From Bacteroidales bacterium (lineage in GTDB: Bacteria > Bacteroidota > Bacteroidia > Bacteroidales > Muribaculaceae), in the NCBI GenBank assembly GCA_900752535.1, contig CAADVV010000062.1, positions 1 through 12,235 of the forward strand: 12,235 bases of DNA, in the 5' to 3' direction. This document shows, one piece after another, positions 5,772 through 12,235 of the stretch (within the stretch, counting starts at the first letter, position 1; the number at the start of each line of letters is the position of its first letter). The position numbers were made by a program, and so were the translations under genes. Below the pieces are notes generated by a model, which saw only the letters and a program-made list of their open reading frames with translations, searched no databases and had not been told where the DNA came from.

Positions 5772-6986
5772 GTGATTATATCAAGACGAACATTGACCTG
5801 CGCCCTGACAGCCCTCCTGCTCGCAGCCGCCCCTGCGGCCGCCCGCGCGTCGGAGCCTGAACCCGCGCCGATGTCCGTCATGACCGATTCAACGGCCTGC
5901 CCGGCGCAGACAATTGAGTTGCCCGCGGTCTCGCCTGACAGCCTACCGGCTGACACGGTCAGCCCGAAAGTATCGAAAACGCTCTGGATAAAGCAGCTGT
6001 TTGCCAACGGATTTCATATCAACGACCCGTCTGTTGCCTATCCCCGCTTTCCGCGTTTTCTTCTGAACGTCTACAACTGGGGCGACCGCACGTTTAACGG
6101 CTACGACCCCGAGTATGTGGTTTCGACCGGAAAAAACTGGAAAGTGCTCGCCAAATCCTACGACTGGGTTGAAAACTACGCCATGATTTTCTCGCGCCAT
6201 CAGACCATGCGCATGAGGAGTGACGTCTATGCCGACATCGGCGGATACATATGCTTCATGGCCGTCAGCGTCGGATATATGTTCAACGCCAACGAGCTTA
6301 TCGGCGACCGCCACGACACACGTTCCAACTTCAACCTGAATTTCACCTGCTCACGTTTCACAATAGACTATACCGACATGTCTACGCGCGGCGGCGCGCG
6401 CATCACAGACTTCGGCTCAAGCAACAAATCAGACCTGAAATCGATTAAATTCGAGGGAATATCCAACAAGACGCGCTCGCTGACAACATTCTACATTTTC
6501 AACAATCGTCGCTACAGCCACGCTGCCGCTTACTGCTACTCGAAATATCAGCTCAAAAGCGCCGGGTCGTGGCTCGCAGGATTCCTCTATAACTATCAGC
6601 GCATAGGTCTCGACTTCAACTCGCTGCCTCAGTATCTGCTCGACAAACTGCCGCCAGAGGCCCAGACCGTCTACACGTTCAGATATCGCGACTATGCGGC
6701 ATTGGGAGGCTACGGCTACAACTGCGTCATGAAACCACGGCGTTGGCTCTTCAACGTGCCCGCGTTGCTCGGCGTCGGCTACAAACACACAAGCGAGGAG
6801 ATACGCGACGGTAGCCGCTCGATGGTGGCTCTGACGCCTGTGATGAACATGGCGCTGGTTTATAATCACCGTGCTCTCTTTGTGGGTCTCAACCTGAAAG
6901 CGCTCTACAACTTCTATTTCAACTCCAACTACACTTTTCTTAGCGGAATACTCTCGTTTCAGGCCACTGTCGGCGCACGCTTCTGA
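5772..6986 (+). CDS. Exported DUF4421 family protein, probable outer-membrane beta-barrel
   Basis: A 404-residue protein of unknown function. Residues 1-26 are a signal peptide (basic MIISRR, Ala/Leu-rich core, ending ARA). Residues 27-66 are a Pro/Ser/Thr-rich low-complexity linker. From about 67 the sequence matches the Bacteroidales DUF4421 family as I know it, with the typical NGYDPEYVVSTGKNWKV block and a following alternating aromatic/polar pattern. It ends with Phe (FQATVGARF), as outer-membrane barrels commonly do. The start is GTG 5772: no other start codon is in frame before the signal peptide, and it lies just after the TACCTTTG promoter. A three-codon ORF, ATG 5764 to TGA 5775, overlaps this start. 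The gene seems to be transcribed alone. The ligand or role cannot be inferred. Confidence 0.8.
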   Translation: MIISRRTLTCALTALLLAAAPAAARASEPEPAPMSVMTDSTACPAQTIELPAVSPDSLPADTVSPKVSKTLWIKQLFANGFHINDPSVAYPRFPRFLLNVYNWGDRTFNGYDPEYVVSTGKNWKVLAKSYDWVENYAMIFSRHQTMRMRSDVYADIGGYICFMAVSVGYMFNANELIGDRHDTRSNFNLNFTCSRFTIDYTDMSTRGGARITDFGSSNKSDLKSIKFEGISNKTRSLTTFYIFNNRRYSHAAAYCYSKYQLKSAGSWLAGFLYNYQRIGLDFNSLPQYLLDKLPPEAQTVYTFRYRDYAALGGYGYNCVMKPRRWLFNVPALLGVGYKHTSEEIRDGSRSMVALTPVMNMALVYNHRALFVGLNLKALYNFYFNSNYTFLSGILSFQATVGARF

Positions 6987-7008
6987 CTTATTTACGGCGC
7001 TTTTTCAC

Positions 7009-7016
7009 TACCTTTG
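7009..7016 (+). promoter_or_regulatory. -7 promoter element of the ispD-recG operon
   Basis: TACCTTTG, within the same 12-mer TCACTACCTTTG found before the DUF4421 gene. It ends only 4 bases before the GTG at 7021, so the predicted transcription start (about 7022) coincides with the start codon. The mRNA would be leaderless or have a leader of under 10 nt. Confidence 0.65.
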
Positions 7017-7020
7017 TGGT

Positions 7021-7725
7021 GTGAAAGACTTGAAGCCAACAGACAGCGCAATATGCCACATAGTCGTGGCTGCCGGTTCGGGCAGCCGCTTCGGCGCCGA
7101 CCGTCCCAAGCAGTTCTGCGACCTCGGCGGCCGCCCCGTCGTCATGACCACTATCGAGCGTCTGCGCCGCTGCGGAGGCGACATAGTCCTCGTGCTCAGT
7201 CCCGACTGGACCGGACCATGGAACGAGATGTGCAGCCTTCACTCGTTCACATCGCCCCGCGTCGTCACCGGCGGAGCAACCCGCTGGGAGAGCGTCAGAC
7301 GCGGTCTCGAAGCAGTCAGCCCCGAAGCCCGAGTCATCACGGTCCATGACGGCGCCCGCCCGGTGGTCGAGCCTGACCTCGTCAGACGTCTCGTCGAGGC
7401 CGTCACCTCAGGCGCCGACGGCGCCATCCCCGTGACTCCTATGACCGACTCACTGCGGCGCGTCAACTCCGACGGCTCATCATGTGCCGTCGACCGCGCC
7501 CCGCTGCGCGCCGTCCAGACGCCCCAGGTGTTCCCCGCCGACAGGTTGCGCCGCGCCTATACCCTCCCCTACCGTCCCGACTTCACCGACGACGCCTCGG
7601 TGATCGAGGCTGCCGGATTCACGCGCCTCGTCCTCGTCGAAGGCTCGCCGCGCAATATCAAAATCACACGCCCCGGCGATATCGAAATCGCCAATATTTC
7701 CCTCGCCGCCTCCGACGTCCTATGA
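7021..7725 (+). CDS. ispD: 2-C-methyl-D-erythritol 4-phosphate cytidylyltransferase
   Basis: A 234-residue cytosolic enzyme of the MEP isoprenoid pathway. It joins CTP and methylerythritol 4-phosphate to form CDP-methylerythritol, and its length is normal for the family. Motifs in order: the CTP-binding loop VVAAGSGSRFGADRPKQF with Arg23 and Lys30 (equivalents of E. coli Arg20 and Lys27), VHDGARPVV, the strand VTPMTDSLRRV, AVQTPQVF, TDDASVIEAAG, and GSPRNIKITRPGD with Lys214 (E. coli Lys213). The start is taken as GTG 7021, giving 13 residues before the first beta-strand. TTG 7030 is an alternative if transcription begins just past the GTG. The stop overlaps the recG start (ATGA at 7722-7725), so translation of the two is probably coupled. 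Confidence 0.95.
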   Translation: MKDLKPTDSAICHIVVAAGSGSRFGADRPKQFCDLGGRPVVMTTIERLRRCGGDIVLVLSPDWTGPWNEMCSLHSFTSPRVVTGGATRWESVRRGLEAVSPEARVITVHDGARPVVEPDLVRRLVEAVTSGADGAIPVTPMTDSLRRVNSDGSSCAVDRAPLRAVQTPQVFPADRLRRAYTLPYRPDFTDDASVIEAAGFTRLVLVEGSPRNIKITRPGDIEIANISLAASDVL

Positions 7726-9785
7726 ACAGCTTCAGGGGCGACATGTCGGTCAAATATCTCAAAGGCGTCGGGCCGAAGCGGGCCGAGCTAATCGCCAAAG
7801 AGATGGAGGTCACAACCGTCGACCAGCTGCTGCGCTACTATCCCACACACTATGTCGACCGCTCGAAGTTCTGGCAGATTCGCGACTTTCGCGGCGAGAT
7901 GCCTCAGGTGCAGCTTCGCGGCCGGTTCGTGACTTTCACCGAACACGGCGAGGGTGCACGTCGCCGTCTCACCGGACTTTTCTCTGACGGCACGGCGACA
8001 CTCGAGTGCGTCTGGTTTCGCCAGATTGCCACAATCAAGAAACTATATCTGACCAGGACAGACTATGTCATCTTCGGAAAACCGACGACCTACAACGGTT
8101 TCTGGCAGATGGCCCACCCCGAAGTCGAGACAACCGTCCGCGCCGAAGCACACCCCGGATTCCGCGGTGTCTACCCGCTGACACAGAGCCTGCGCAACCA
8201 TCAGATCTCTTCAAAGACCATAGCCGGATGGGTGCGTTCGTCTCTTGATGCCGCGGGGAGACTTCCAGAGACACTGCCACCATCGGTGACCGGGCGCCAC
8301 CGCCTGATGTCGCTCACCGACGCCATCACCGAAATACATTTCCCCACAGATCCCGAACGCCTTCAGCGCGCTCGCCTGAGGCTCAAGTTTGAGGAACTGT
8401 TCTATCTCCAGCTCGACATACGCCGCTACTGCCGGCGCCGCGCCGCGGGCATCGGTGGCCTCCGCTTCCCGAAGGTCGGCAAAATATTCAACCGTTTCTA
8501 CAGCGAGTGTCTGCCTTTCGCCCTGACCGGCGCACAGAAGCGTGTCATACGCGAGATTCACGCCGACATGCAGTCAGGCCGTCAGATGAACCGTCTGCTC
8601 CAGGGTGATGTCGGCTCAGGCAAGACCCTCGTCGCACTCCTATGCATGCTGATAGCCCTTGGCAACGGCTATCAGGCCACAATCATGGCCCCGACAGAAA
8701 TTCTGGCCGCGCAGCTCGGTGTCAGCATACGTCTGCTGACCGGCGCGACGCCCGCGCGCGAGCGTGCGGAGATACACGAAGCCTTGGCCGACGGCTCGCT
8801 CAACATCCTCGTGGGCACCCATGCCCTGCTCGAAGCCCCCGTCAGATGGCGCAACCTCGGGCTCGCTGTCATAGACGAGCAACACCGCTTCGGTGTAGCC
8901 CAACGCGCACGTCTGTGGGCCAAGAATCCTGTGGCGCCCCCACATATCCTCGTGATGACCGCCACACCCATCCCGCGCACACTGGCTATGACGGTCTACG
9001 GAGACCTCGACGTCAGCGTCATCGACGAGCTGCCTCCCGGCCGCAAACCGGTCGTGACACGTCTGCGCTATGAGGAACAGCGCATGGATGTCTACCGCGG
9101 CATCGGACGTCAGCTCCGCGAGGGGCGTCAGGTCTATATCGTCTATCCGCTGATTACTGAGAACGAAAAGCTCGACCTTCGCAGCCTGGAGGAGGGCTAT
9201 GAAAACATCCGCGAAATCTTCCGCGACTATCGAGTAGCGATGGTCCATGGCCGCATGAAACCGGCCGAGAAGGAGTATCAGATGTCGCTTTTCGCCTCTG
9301 GCAAAGCGCAGATACTCGTCGCCACAACCGTCATCGAGGTGGGCGTCAATGTCCCCAACGCCACAACCATGATTATCGAGAACGCCGAACGGTTCGGTCT
9401 CTCGCAGCTCCATCAGCTGCGCGGCCGCGTTGGACGCGGCGCCGACCAGAGTTTCTGCATCCTTATGTCAAAGGTGAAGCTCGCCCGCGAGACCCGCAAA
9501 CGTCTCGAAGTGATGACGACCACCACCGACGGTTTTGTCGTGGCCGAGGCCGACCTGAAGATGCGCGGCCCCGGCGACCTTGAGGGGACCATGCAGAGCG
9601 GTATGCCCGTCAAACTCACAATCGCCAACCTCGCCACCGACGGCCAGATAGTCCAGATGGCCCGCGACACCGTCGAGGACATTCTTGACGCCGACCCGAC
9701 TCTGTCATCACCCGACGGCCGCATGATGGCCGCCCGACTTGCCACACTGTCGACACGTACTGCCGACTGGTCGCGCATCTCCTGA
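7722..9785 (+). CDS. recG: ATP-dependent DNA helicase RecG
   Basis: A 687-residue superfamily 2 helicase that regresses stalled replication forks and processes branched recombination and R-loop intermediates. The N-terminus has the helix-hairpin-like KYLKGVGPKRAELI and the OB-fold wedge domain (about 55-170). Helicase motifs are complete: Walker A GDVGSGKT with Lys301, DEQHRFG (Asp385-His388), MTATPIPRTLAM, the C-terminal lobe ILVATTVIEVGVNVPNAT, and motif VI QLHQLRGRVGRG (562-573). The TRG-type C-terminus follows (motif near MRGPGDLEGTMQSG). The start is ATG 7722, overlapping the ispD stop as ATGA; the open frame extends upstream to 7482 but only as ispD read in another frame. ATG 7743 is a second possible start. 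Its length is close to the 690-700 usual in Bacteroidales. The next gene converges on it. Confidence 0.97.
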   Translation: MNSFRGDMSVKYLKGVGPKRAELIAKEMEVTTVDQLLRYYPTHYVDRSKFWQIRDFRGEMPQVQLRGRFVTFTEHGEGARRRLTGLFSDGTATLECVWFRQIATIKKLYLTRTDYVIFGKPTTYNGFWQMAHPEVETTVRAEAHPGFRGVYPLTQSLRNHQISSKTIAGWVRSSLDAAGRLPETLPPSVTGRHRLMSLTDAITEIHFPTDPERLQRARLRLKFEELFYLQLDIRRYCRRRAAGIGGLRFPKVGKIFNRFYSECLPFALTGAQKRVIREIHADMQSGRQMNRLLQGDVGSGKTLVALLCMLIALGNGYQATIMAPTEILAAQLGVSIRLLTGATPARERAEIHEALADGSLNILVGTHALLEAPVRWRNLGLAVIDEQHRFGVAQRARLWAKNPVAPPHILVMTATPIPRTLAMTVYGDLDVSVIDELPPGRKPVVTRLRYEEQRMDVYRGIGRQLREGRQVYIVYPLITENEKLDLRSLEEGYENIREIFRDYRVAMVHGRMKPAEKEYQMSLFASGKAQILVATTVIEVGVNVPNATTMIIENAERFGLSQLHQLRGRVGRGADQSFCILMSKVKLARETRKRLEVMTTTTDGFVVAEADLKMRGPGDLEGTMQSGMPVKLTIANLATDGQIVQMARDTVEDILDADPTLSSPDGRMMAARLATLSTRTADWSRIS

Positions 9786-9851
9786 TGTCCGTTCGCCGTG
9801 TGGCGATATTGCGCCTCAATCCCTCTTTTAACACTTATTCCTCATCCCTGC

Positions 9852-9886
9852 GGAGGTTTTGGCTGATTTTATAGGCCAAAATCTTC
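9852..9886 (+). terminator. Probable recG terminator hairpin
   Basis: A 12-bp stem with two G-T wobbles pairs GGAGGTTTTGGC (9852-9863) with GCCAAAATCTTC (9875-9886) around an 11-base loop. The sequence after it is very AT-rich (9887-9915) but not a clean T-run. Just downstream, AATATTTT (9896-9903) and AAAATATT (9906-9913) form a perfect AT palindrome. It lies 67 bases after the recG stop, in the recG/phosphatase convergent gap. Confidence 0.55.
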
Positions 9887-9925
9887 AAAAATTTTAATAT
9901 TTTTCAAAATATTTACGATTTTATG

Positions 9926-9956
9926 TTGTTTTTAAAAAAAATTAATTGTAATTTTG
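9926..9956 (+). promoter_or_regulatory. Orphan Bacteroidetes-type promoter in the convergent gap
   Basis: TTG (9926-9928), a 20-base spacer, then TAATTTTG (9949-9956). This fits the -33/-7 consensus better than most promoters in the window. It lies within an A/T-rich block, which helps promoters but also raises the chance of a coincidental match. It points toward the 3' end of the minus-strand phosphatase gene, and no protein gene follows on the plus strand. Confidence 0.5.
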
Positions 9957-9957
9957 C

Positions 9958-10001
9958 CTCTGTAACGCTACGACATCAAGCAAACGTCAAGCGTTGCAGA
10001 G
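9958..10001 (+). ncRNA. Candidate small RNA beginning with a 12-bp hairpin
   Basis: CTCTGTAACGCT (9958-9969) pairs with AGCGTTGCAGAG (9990-10001) over 12 positions with one G-T wobble, around a 20-base loop that can itself pair GAC with GTC. It starts directly after the orphan promoter; transcription from about 9962 would still include 8 of the 12 pairs. The 3' end is not visible: no T-run hairpin occurs before the phosphatase stop at 10053, so the RNA might also be antisense to that gene's 3' end. Alternatively, the hairpin may simply be the 3' end of the minus-strand phosphatase mRNA, which would read through an 8-base U-run about 18 nt further on. Confidence 0.3.
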
Positions 10002-10052
10002 TAAAGTCATCTATTTCTATCCTGTCAATATTTATCCGGGAAATGATGAGCG

Positions 10053-11324
10053 TCACTGCCAGAGCAGGGGCAGACAACGCGTCAGATACTCACGGGCGGC
10101 TTCCCAGGAGGTGTAAACGGCCGTGCGTCCGGGGATGAGCGTGACCGGCTTCTCGTTGAGGTCAACTCGCAGATAAAGGCGCCCGTTTTCTTTGTGCTTA
10201 AGCAGTATCAGCTGGAGGTTGGCGGCCATCGGCACGAGATAGAAGTCGCGCCAGTGTGTGGCCACGGTGTCAAAATAGTTAGTCATGTAATAGCAGCCGG
10301 GCAGGTGCATGAGCGCCAGCAGCGGCATGAGTGTCTCGGCGTGTCCGAAACGGAGCAGGACCGATGACTGCGCGCGGCCCTCGGCCGCGGCGTCGGTGGT
10401 GTCGATGAGAGCGCGCAACAGCGGAGCGGCCATCTCGGCCGGAGCAGTCGACAGTGTCGATGACGAGTATGTCAGATAGTGACGAAGGTTTGAGACAGCC
10501 CAGAGAGCGTTATACTCGCCGGCAGTGAAATAGCGGCGCGCATCCGCGTCTATACCGATAGCAGCGGCGCAGCTGACTACGGCATATTCGGCCATGGCCA
10601 GCCCGCGAACCTCAGCTTCGTCTTCGGGCCACGCAAACTCGGCTCCCAGCACGCGCTCCAGGGCTGTGCGCGTCACAAGCTGCGCCTCAAGCGCGGCCAA
10701 AGGTACCTTCCACGATTCACCCTCGCGATATTCGCGATAGTCTTCGTTAGAATCAAACGGCCTGACGAGCGCCGAATTCTGACGGCCTGACGAAGTGTAG
10801 ATTTCCAGACGGTTGTTCATCCGCGCCAGCTGATGGGTGAAACAATACATACTCATGATGCATCGCGGCGCATATGACGACAGCGCATCGATGCGTCCGC
10901 CCTCAAAAAGCGACGGCCATGTCGTCACCATCCGTGTGGCGATTCCGGCCTGCTCGGCCATACCCAGCGAGTCAAGCGCTCCCCACTGGCCCGCCGTGGC
11001 CGCGTCGATGCGGTCAATCAGCTTGCGCAGCGAACGGCCGGCGGCGGTGAGGGGCTTCTGCGCGGCCGCGGCGTCCAGAGCCTCGGCCATGCGCTTCAGA
11101 TTCTTGTCGCTCGACGGGAAACGGGCGCCGTGGCGGCCCACATGATTGATCATGACGGGGACGAGTGAGTCGGGACACGCCACCGGTTTCACCGAAGGAT
11201 AGGGCATATAGGTGCCCTCACATTCGCTGAAACTGTAGTCTGTCGACATCGGGTCGGCGCTGTGGGCTATGCCGGCGGCCATCACCACACCGATTGCGGC
11301 TATGATTATTCGCTTAATCCTCAT
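10053..11324 (-). CDS. Exported MINPP-like histidine phosphatase (probable phytase/acid phosphatase)
   Basis: A 423-residue branch 2 histidine phosphatase. Residues 1-23 are a signal peptide (MRIKRIII, hydrophobic core, AHSA). The nucleophile motif RHGARFP has catalytic His65 and follows NHVG. The proton-donor motif is His328-Ala-Glu330 in LRFGHAETL rather than the HD of E. coli-type phytases. HAE followed by TL is the signature of multiple inositol polyphosphate phosphatases, including the periplasmic Bacteroides enzyme, and the length agrees. It should hydrolyse phosphomonoesters, most plausibly inositol polyphosphates such as phytate, in the periplasm or on outer-membrane vesicles; the substrate is inferred from family. 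The gene stands alone on the minus strand, divergent from the TPR gene with 57 bases between start codons. A weak -7-like TATCTTTA (minus strand, 11382-11375) is the only promoter candidate. Confidence 0.88.
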   Translation of the reverse strand: MRIKRIIIAAIGVVMAAGIAHSADPMSTDYSFSECEGTYMPYPSVKPVACPDSLVPVMINHVGRHGARFPSSDKNLKRMAEALDAAAAQKPLTAAGRSLRKLIDRIDAATAGQWGALDSLGMAEQAGIATRMVTTWPSLFEGGRIDALSSYAPRCIMSMYCFTHQLARMNNRLEIYTSSGRQNSALVRPFDSNEDYREYREGESWKVPLAALEAQLVTRTALERVLGAEFAWPEDEAEVRGLAMAEYAVVSCAAAIGIDADARRYFTAGEYNALWAVSNLRHYLTYSSSTLSTAPAEMAAPLLRALIDTTDAAAEGRAQSSVLLRFGHAETLMPLLALMHLPGCYYMTNYFDTVATHWRDFYLVPMAANLQLILLKHKENGRLYLRVDLNEKPVTLIPGRTAVYTSWEAAREYLTRCLPLLWQ

Positions 11325-11332
11325 AAAAATTC

Positions 11333-11340
11333 TAAATTTG
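11333..11340 (+). promoter_or_regulatory. -7 promoter element of the TPR gene
   Basis: TAAATTTG matches TAnnTTTG; no TTTG occurs at the -33 position. It lies only 9 bases upstream (on the plus strand) of the divergent phosphatase start codon at 11324, so RNA polymerase bound here would cover the phosphatase start region. The expected start is near 11346, with a leader of about 35 nt. Confidence 0.6.
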
Positions 11341-11348
11341 CAGGGCGG

Positions 11349-11362
11349 ACAGCCCCGGCTGT
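11349..11362. repeat. Palindrome between the divergent phosphatase and TPR genes
   Basis: ACAGCC-CC-GGCTGT is a perfect 6-bp inverted repeat. It begins about 3 bases after the predicted TPR transcription start and also falls inside the phosphatase leader. It may be an operator shared by the two genes or a 5'-end hairpin on either mRNA. Confidence 0.4.
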
Positions 11363-11381
11363 TTGTTATAACCGTAAAGAT

Positions 11382-11654
11382 ATGGAATCCCTACAGAATA
11401 TAAACGCTCTGATTGAAAAAAATCTTATCTACGAGGCTCTGACGGCCCTTGACAAATTAATCGAGGCCAATCCCTCCGACGCCGACGCCCTATTTACCCG
11501 CGGCAAACTGCTGTGGCGTCAGGGTGAGCGCCATCGCGCCATGGGCGATTATGCCCGCGCCGCCGAGCTGAATCCGGATGGTCCGGCCAAAATGGCGCTG
11601 GACAATGCGCGCGAGATTGACGCCTTCTACTGCCGCGACCTCTACAATCCCTGA
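11382..11654 (+). CDS. Small tetratricopeptide-repeat protein
   Basis: A 90-residue cytosolic protein of two to three TPR helical hairpins. It begins LIEKNLIYEALTALDKLIEANPSDADALFTRG, continues with KLLWRQGERHRAMGDYARAAELNPDG (the canonical A-x-L-NP ending of a TPR unit), and has a capping helix ending FYCRDLYNP, a tail shared by small TPR proteins of the Bacteroidales. No signal peptide is present. The start is ATG 11382: the promoter at 11333 and A-rich leader lie just upstream, and the extended open frame to 11262 runs into the phosphatase gene and leader. TPRs mediate protein-protein contacts, but no partner can be named. Its last 13 bases overlap the 3' end of the minus-strand metallohydrolase gene. 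Confidence 0.85.
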   Translation: MESLQNINALIEKNLIYEALTALDKLIEANPSDADALFTRGKLLWRQGERHRAMGDYARAAELNPDGPAKMALDNAREIDAFYCRDLYNP

Positions 11655-12235
11655 GGACCGGGTCGGAGCACAAAGAGCGGCGTCGGATCAAACCGCGGCA
11701 GCGCCATCAGCTGGAGCGGCAGATCGCGTGTGGCCACACTGCCCGAGAAATCGCCAACGTCGGTGTATCCGGCGCCGGACAGCGCTTCGCGCATTGCCGC
11801 AACAGCCACTTCGGGTCGGTTGTTGTCGGCCGACAGATGACACAGAAAGAGGTGTCGCAGACGCGGCGTGACGATACGGGCGATGAATGCTGACGCCACA
11901 CGATTGTCAAGATGACCGTCGTCGGCCTTGATGCGGTGTTTCAGATATTCGTGATAACGACCCTCCTCAAGCATTCTGAGGTCATAGTTGCTCTCAATCA
12001 CAATGTGGTCGGCGCGGCTCATGTAATACTCGACACGTTCGGTTATGCAGCCTAAGTCTGTGGCTACTGCAAAGGCCTGACGTCCGCGGGTGACATAGTA
12101 GCCCACATTATCCGTGCCGTCATGGCTAACCTCAAACGGCGTGATGGCGAAGTTGCCTATCTTGAACTCAAATTCCTTGTAGATCGGACGATGATAGTCC
12201 TTGATGCGCCGTGAGATGTTGTGGCGGCGGAACAA
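11642..12235 (-). CDS. Metallo-beta-lactamase-fold hydrolase, WalJ/YycJ-like, C-terminal part
   Basis: The last 197 residues are visible; the frame is open through the window edge (the TTG at 12235 is not a real start), so the N-terminal strand and the HxHxDH zinc motif lie outside. Visible landmarks fit the MBL fold and especially YycJ/WalJ-like proteins: FEVSHDGTDNVGY (fragment His38), VATDLG (Asp60, the expected bridging metal ligand), VIESNYDLRMLEEGRYHEYLKHRI, DGHLDN, and LFLCHLSADNN (His133, expected metal ligand). Such proteins are exonuclease-like or phosphodiesterase-like hydrolases linked in Firmicutes to the cell-wall WalRK locus; the role in Bacteroidales is not established. The stop TAG at 11644-11642 overlaps the TPR gene tail to tail by 13 bases. 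Confidence 0.87.
   Translation of the reverse strand: MFRRHNISRRIKDYHRPIYKEFEFKIGNFAITPFEVSHDGTDNVGYYVTRGRQAFAVATDLGCITERVEYYMSRADHIVIESNYDLRMLEEGRYHEYLKHRIKADDGHLDNRVASAFIARIVTPRLRHLFLCHLSADNNRPEVAVAAMREALSGAGYTDVGDFSGSVATRDLPLQLMALPRFDPTPLFVLRPGPQGL

Noticed and set aside
7482..7721. 80-codon N-terminal extension of RecG
   Set aside because: It is the ispD coding region in another frame, Arg/Pro-rich and unlike RecG; the protein begins properly at ATG 7722.
8640..9413. 257-residue minus-strand open frame
   Set aside because: It lies wholly inside recG, whose helicase motifs are intact on the plus strand; GC-rich codon bias keeps the opposite frame open.
9896..9913. AATATTTT-TC-AAAATATT palindrome as a possible operator
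   Set aside because: It is composed only of A/T in a very AT-rich stretch, so it is likely to occur by chance; noted within the terminator entry.
9923..10138. 71-residue plus-strand open frame in the recG/phosphatase gap
   Set aside because: It crosses the orphan promoter and hairpin, has no recognisable protein features, and its second half is the phosphatase gene read backwards.
11262..11381. 40-codon N-terminal extension of the TPR protein
   Set aside because: It runs through the divergent phosphatase start and the TPR promoter; ATG 11382 gives a normal small TPR protein.
1..12235. Search for a mobile element, CRISPR array, tRNA/rRNA, prophage or defence island
   Set aside because: No transposase, integrase, spaced direct repeats, tRNA-like cloverleaf or defence-type protein was seen; the genes are ordinary chromosomal ones.

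Overview
The window is chromosomal DNA from a GC-rich member of the Bacteroidales, most likely a gut commensal of the Muribaculaceae type. The order-level call rests on promoters of the Bacteroidetes form (TAnnTTTG, once with a perfect TTTG-N19 spacing), the near absence of strong Shine-Dalgarno sites, and Bacteroidales-type proteins: a DUF4421 protein, a MINPP-type phosphatase, a WalJ-like metallohydrolase and a Gram-negative choloylglycine hydrolase. The family-level call is inference from GC content and protein flavour. No mobile element, CRISPR array, tRNA or rRNA was seen. Eleven protein genes fill the window and no gap exceeds 300 bases.

Layout from left to right. The window opens inside a TonB-dependent outer-membrane receptor (1-1454, + strand). 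A 273-base AT-rich gap follows, with a cluster of GTTAA/TTAAC motifs and a textbook promoter for nucleoside diphosphate kinase (ndk, 1728-2189). Next come a secreted M23 peptidase with a Lys/Ser/Arg-rich tail (2273-3175) and glyceraldehyde-3-phosphate dehydrogenase (3443-4453), which ends at a strong intrinsic terminator. An exported choloylglycine-hydrolase-family amidase (4590-5639) and an exported DUF4421 protein (5772-6986) follow. The ispD-recG pair (7021-9785) is overlapped at ATGA and driven by a promoter almost touching the ispD start.

Beyond recG lies a 267-base convergent gap. It holds a probable recG terminator hairpin, a palindrome and an orphan plus-strand promoter that runs straight into a 12-bp hairpin, which is a small-RNA candidate. 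On the minus strand is an exported MINPP-like histidine phosphatase (10053-11324), divergent from a small TPR protein (11382-11654). The TPR gene overlaps tail to tail with a WalJ/YycJ-like metallo-beta-lactamase-fold protein (11642-12235, minus strand) whose N-terminus lies outside the window.

Most genes are housekeeping (nucleotide balance, glycolysis, isoprenoid precursor synthesis, replication-fork repair) mixed with cell-envelope and periplasmic enzymes suited to gut life, namely nutrient uptake, peptidoglycan cutting, amide hydrolysis and phytate dephosphorylation. I see no multi-gene defence or biosynthetic system. The points most worth checking are the orphan promoter-hairpin unit at 9926-10001, the near-leaderless ispD start, the substrate of the amidase at 4590, the MINPP-like phosphatase, and the motif cluster at 1474-1570.
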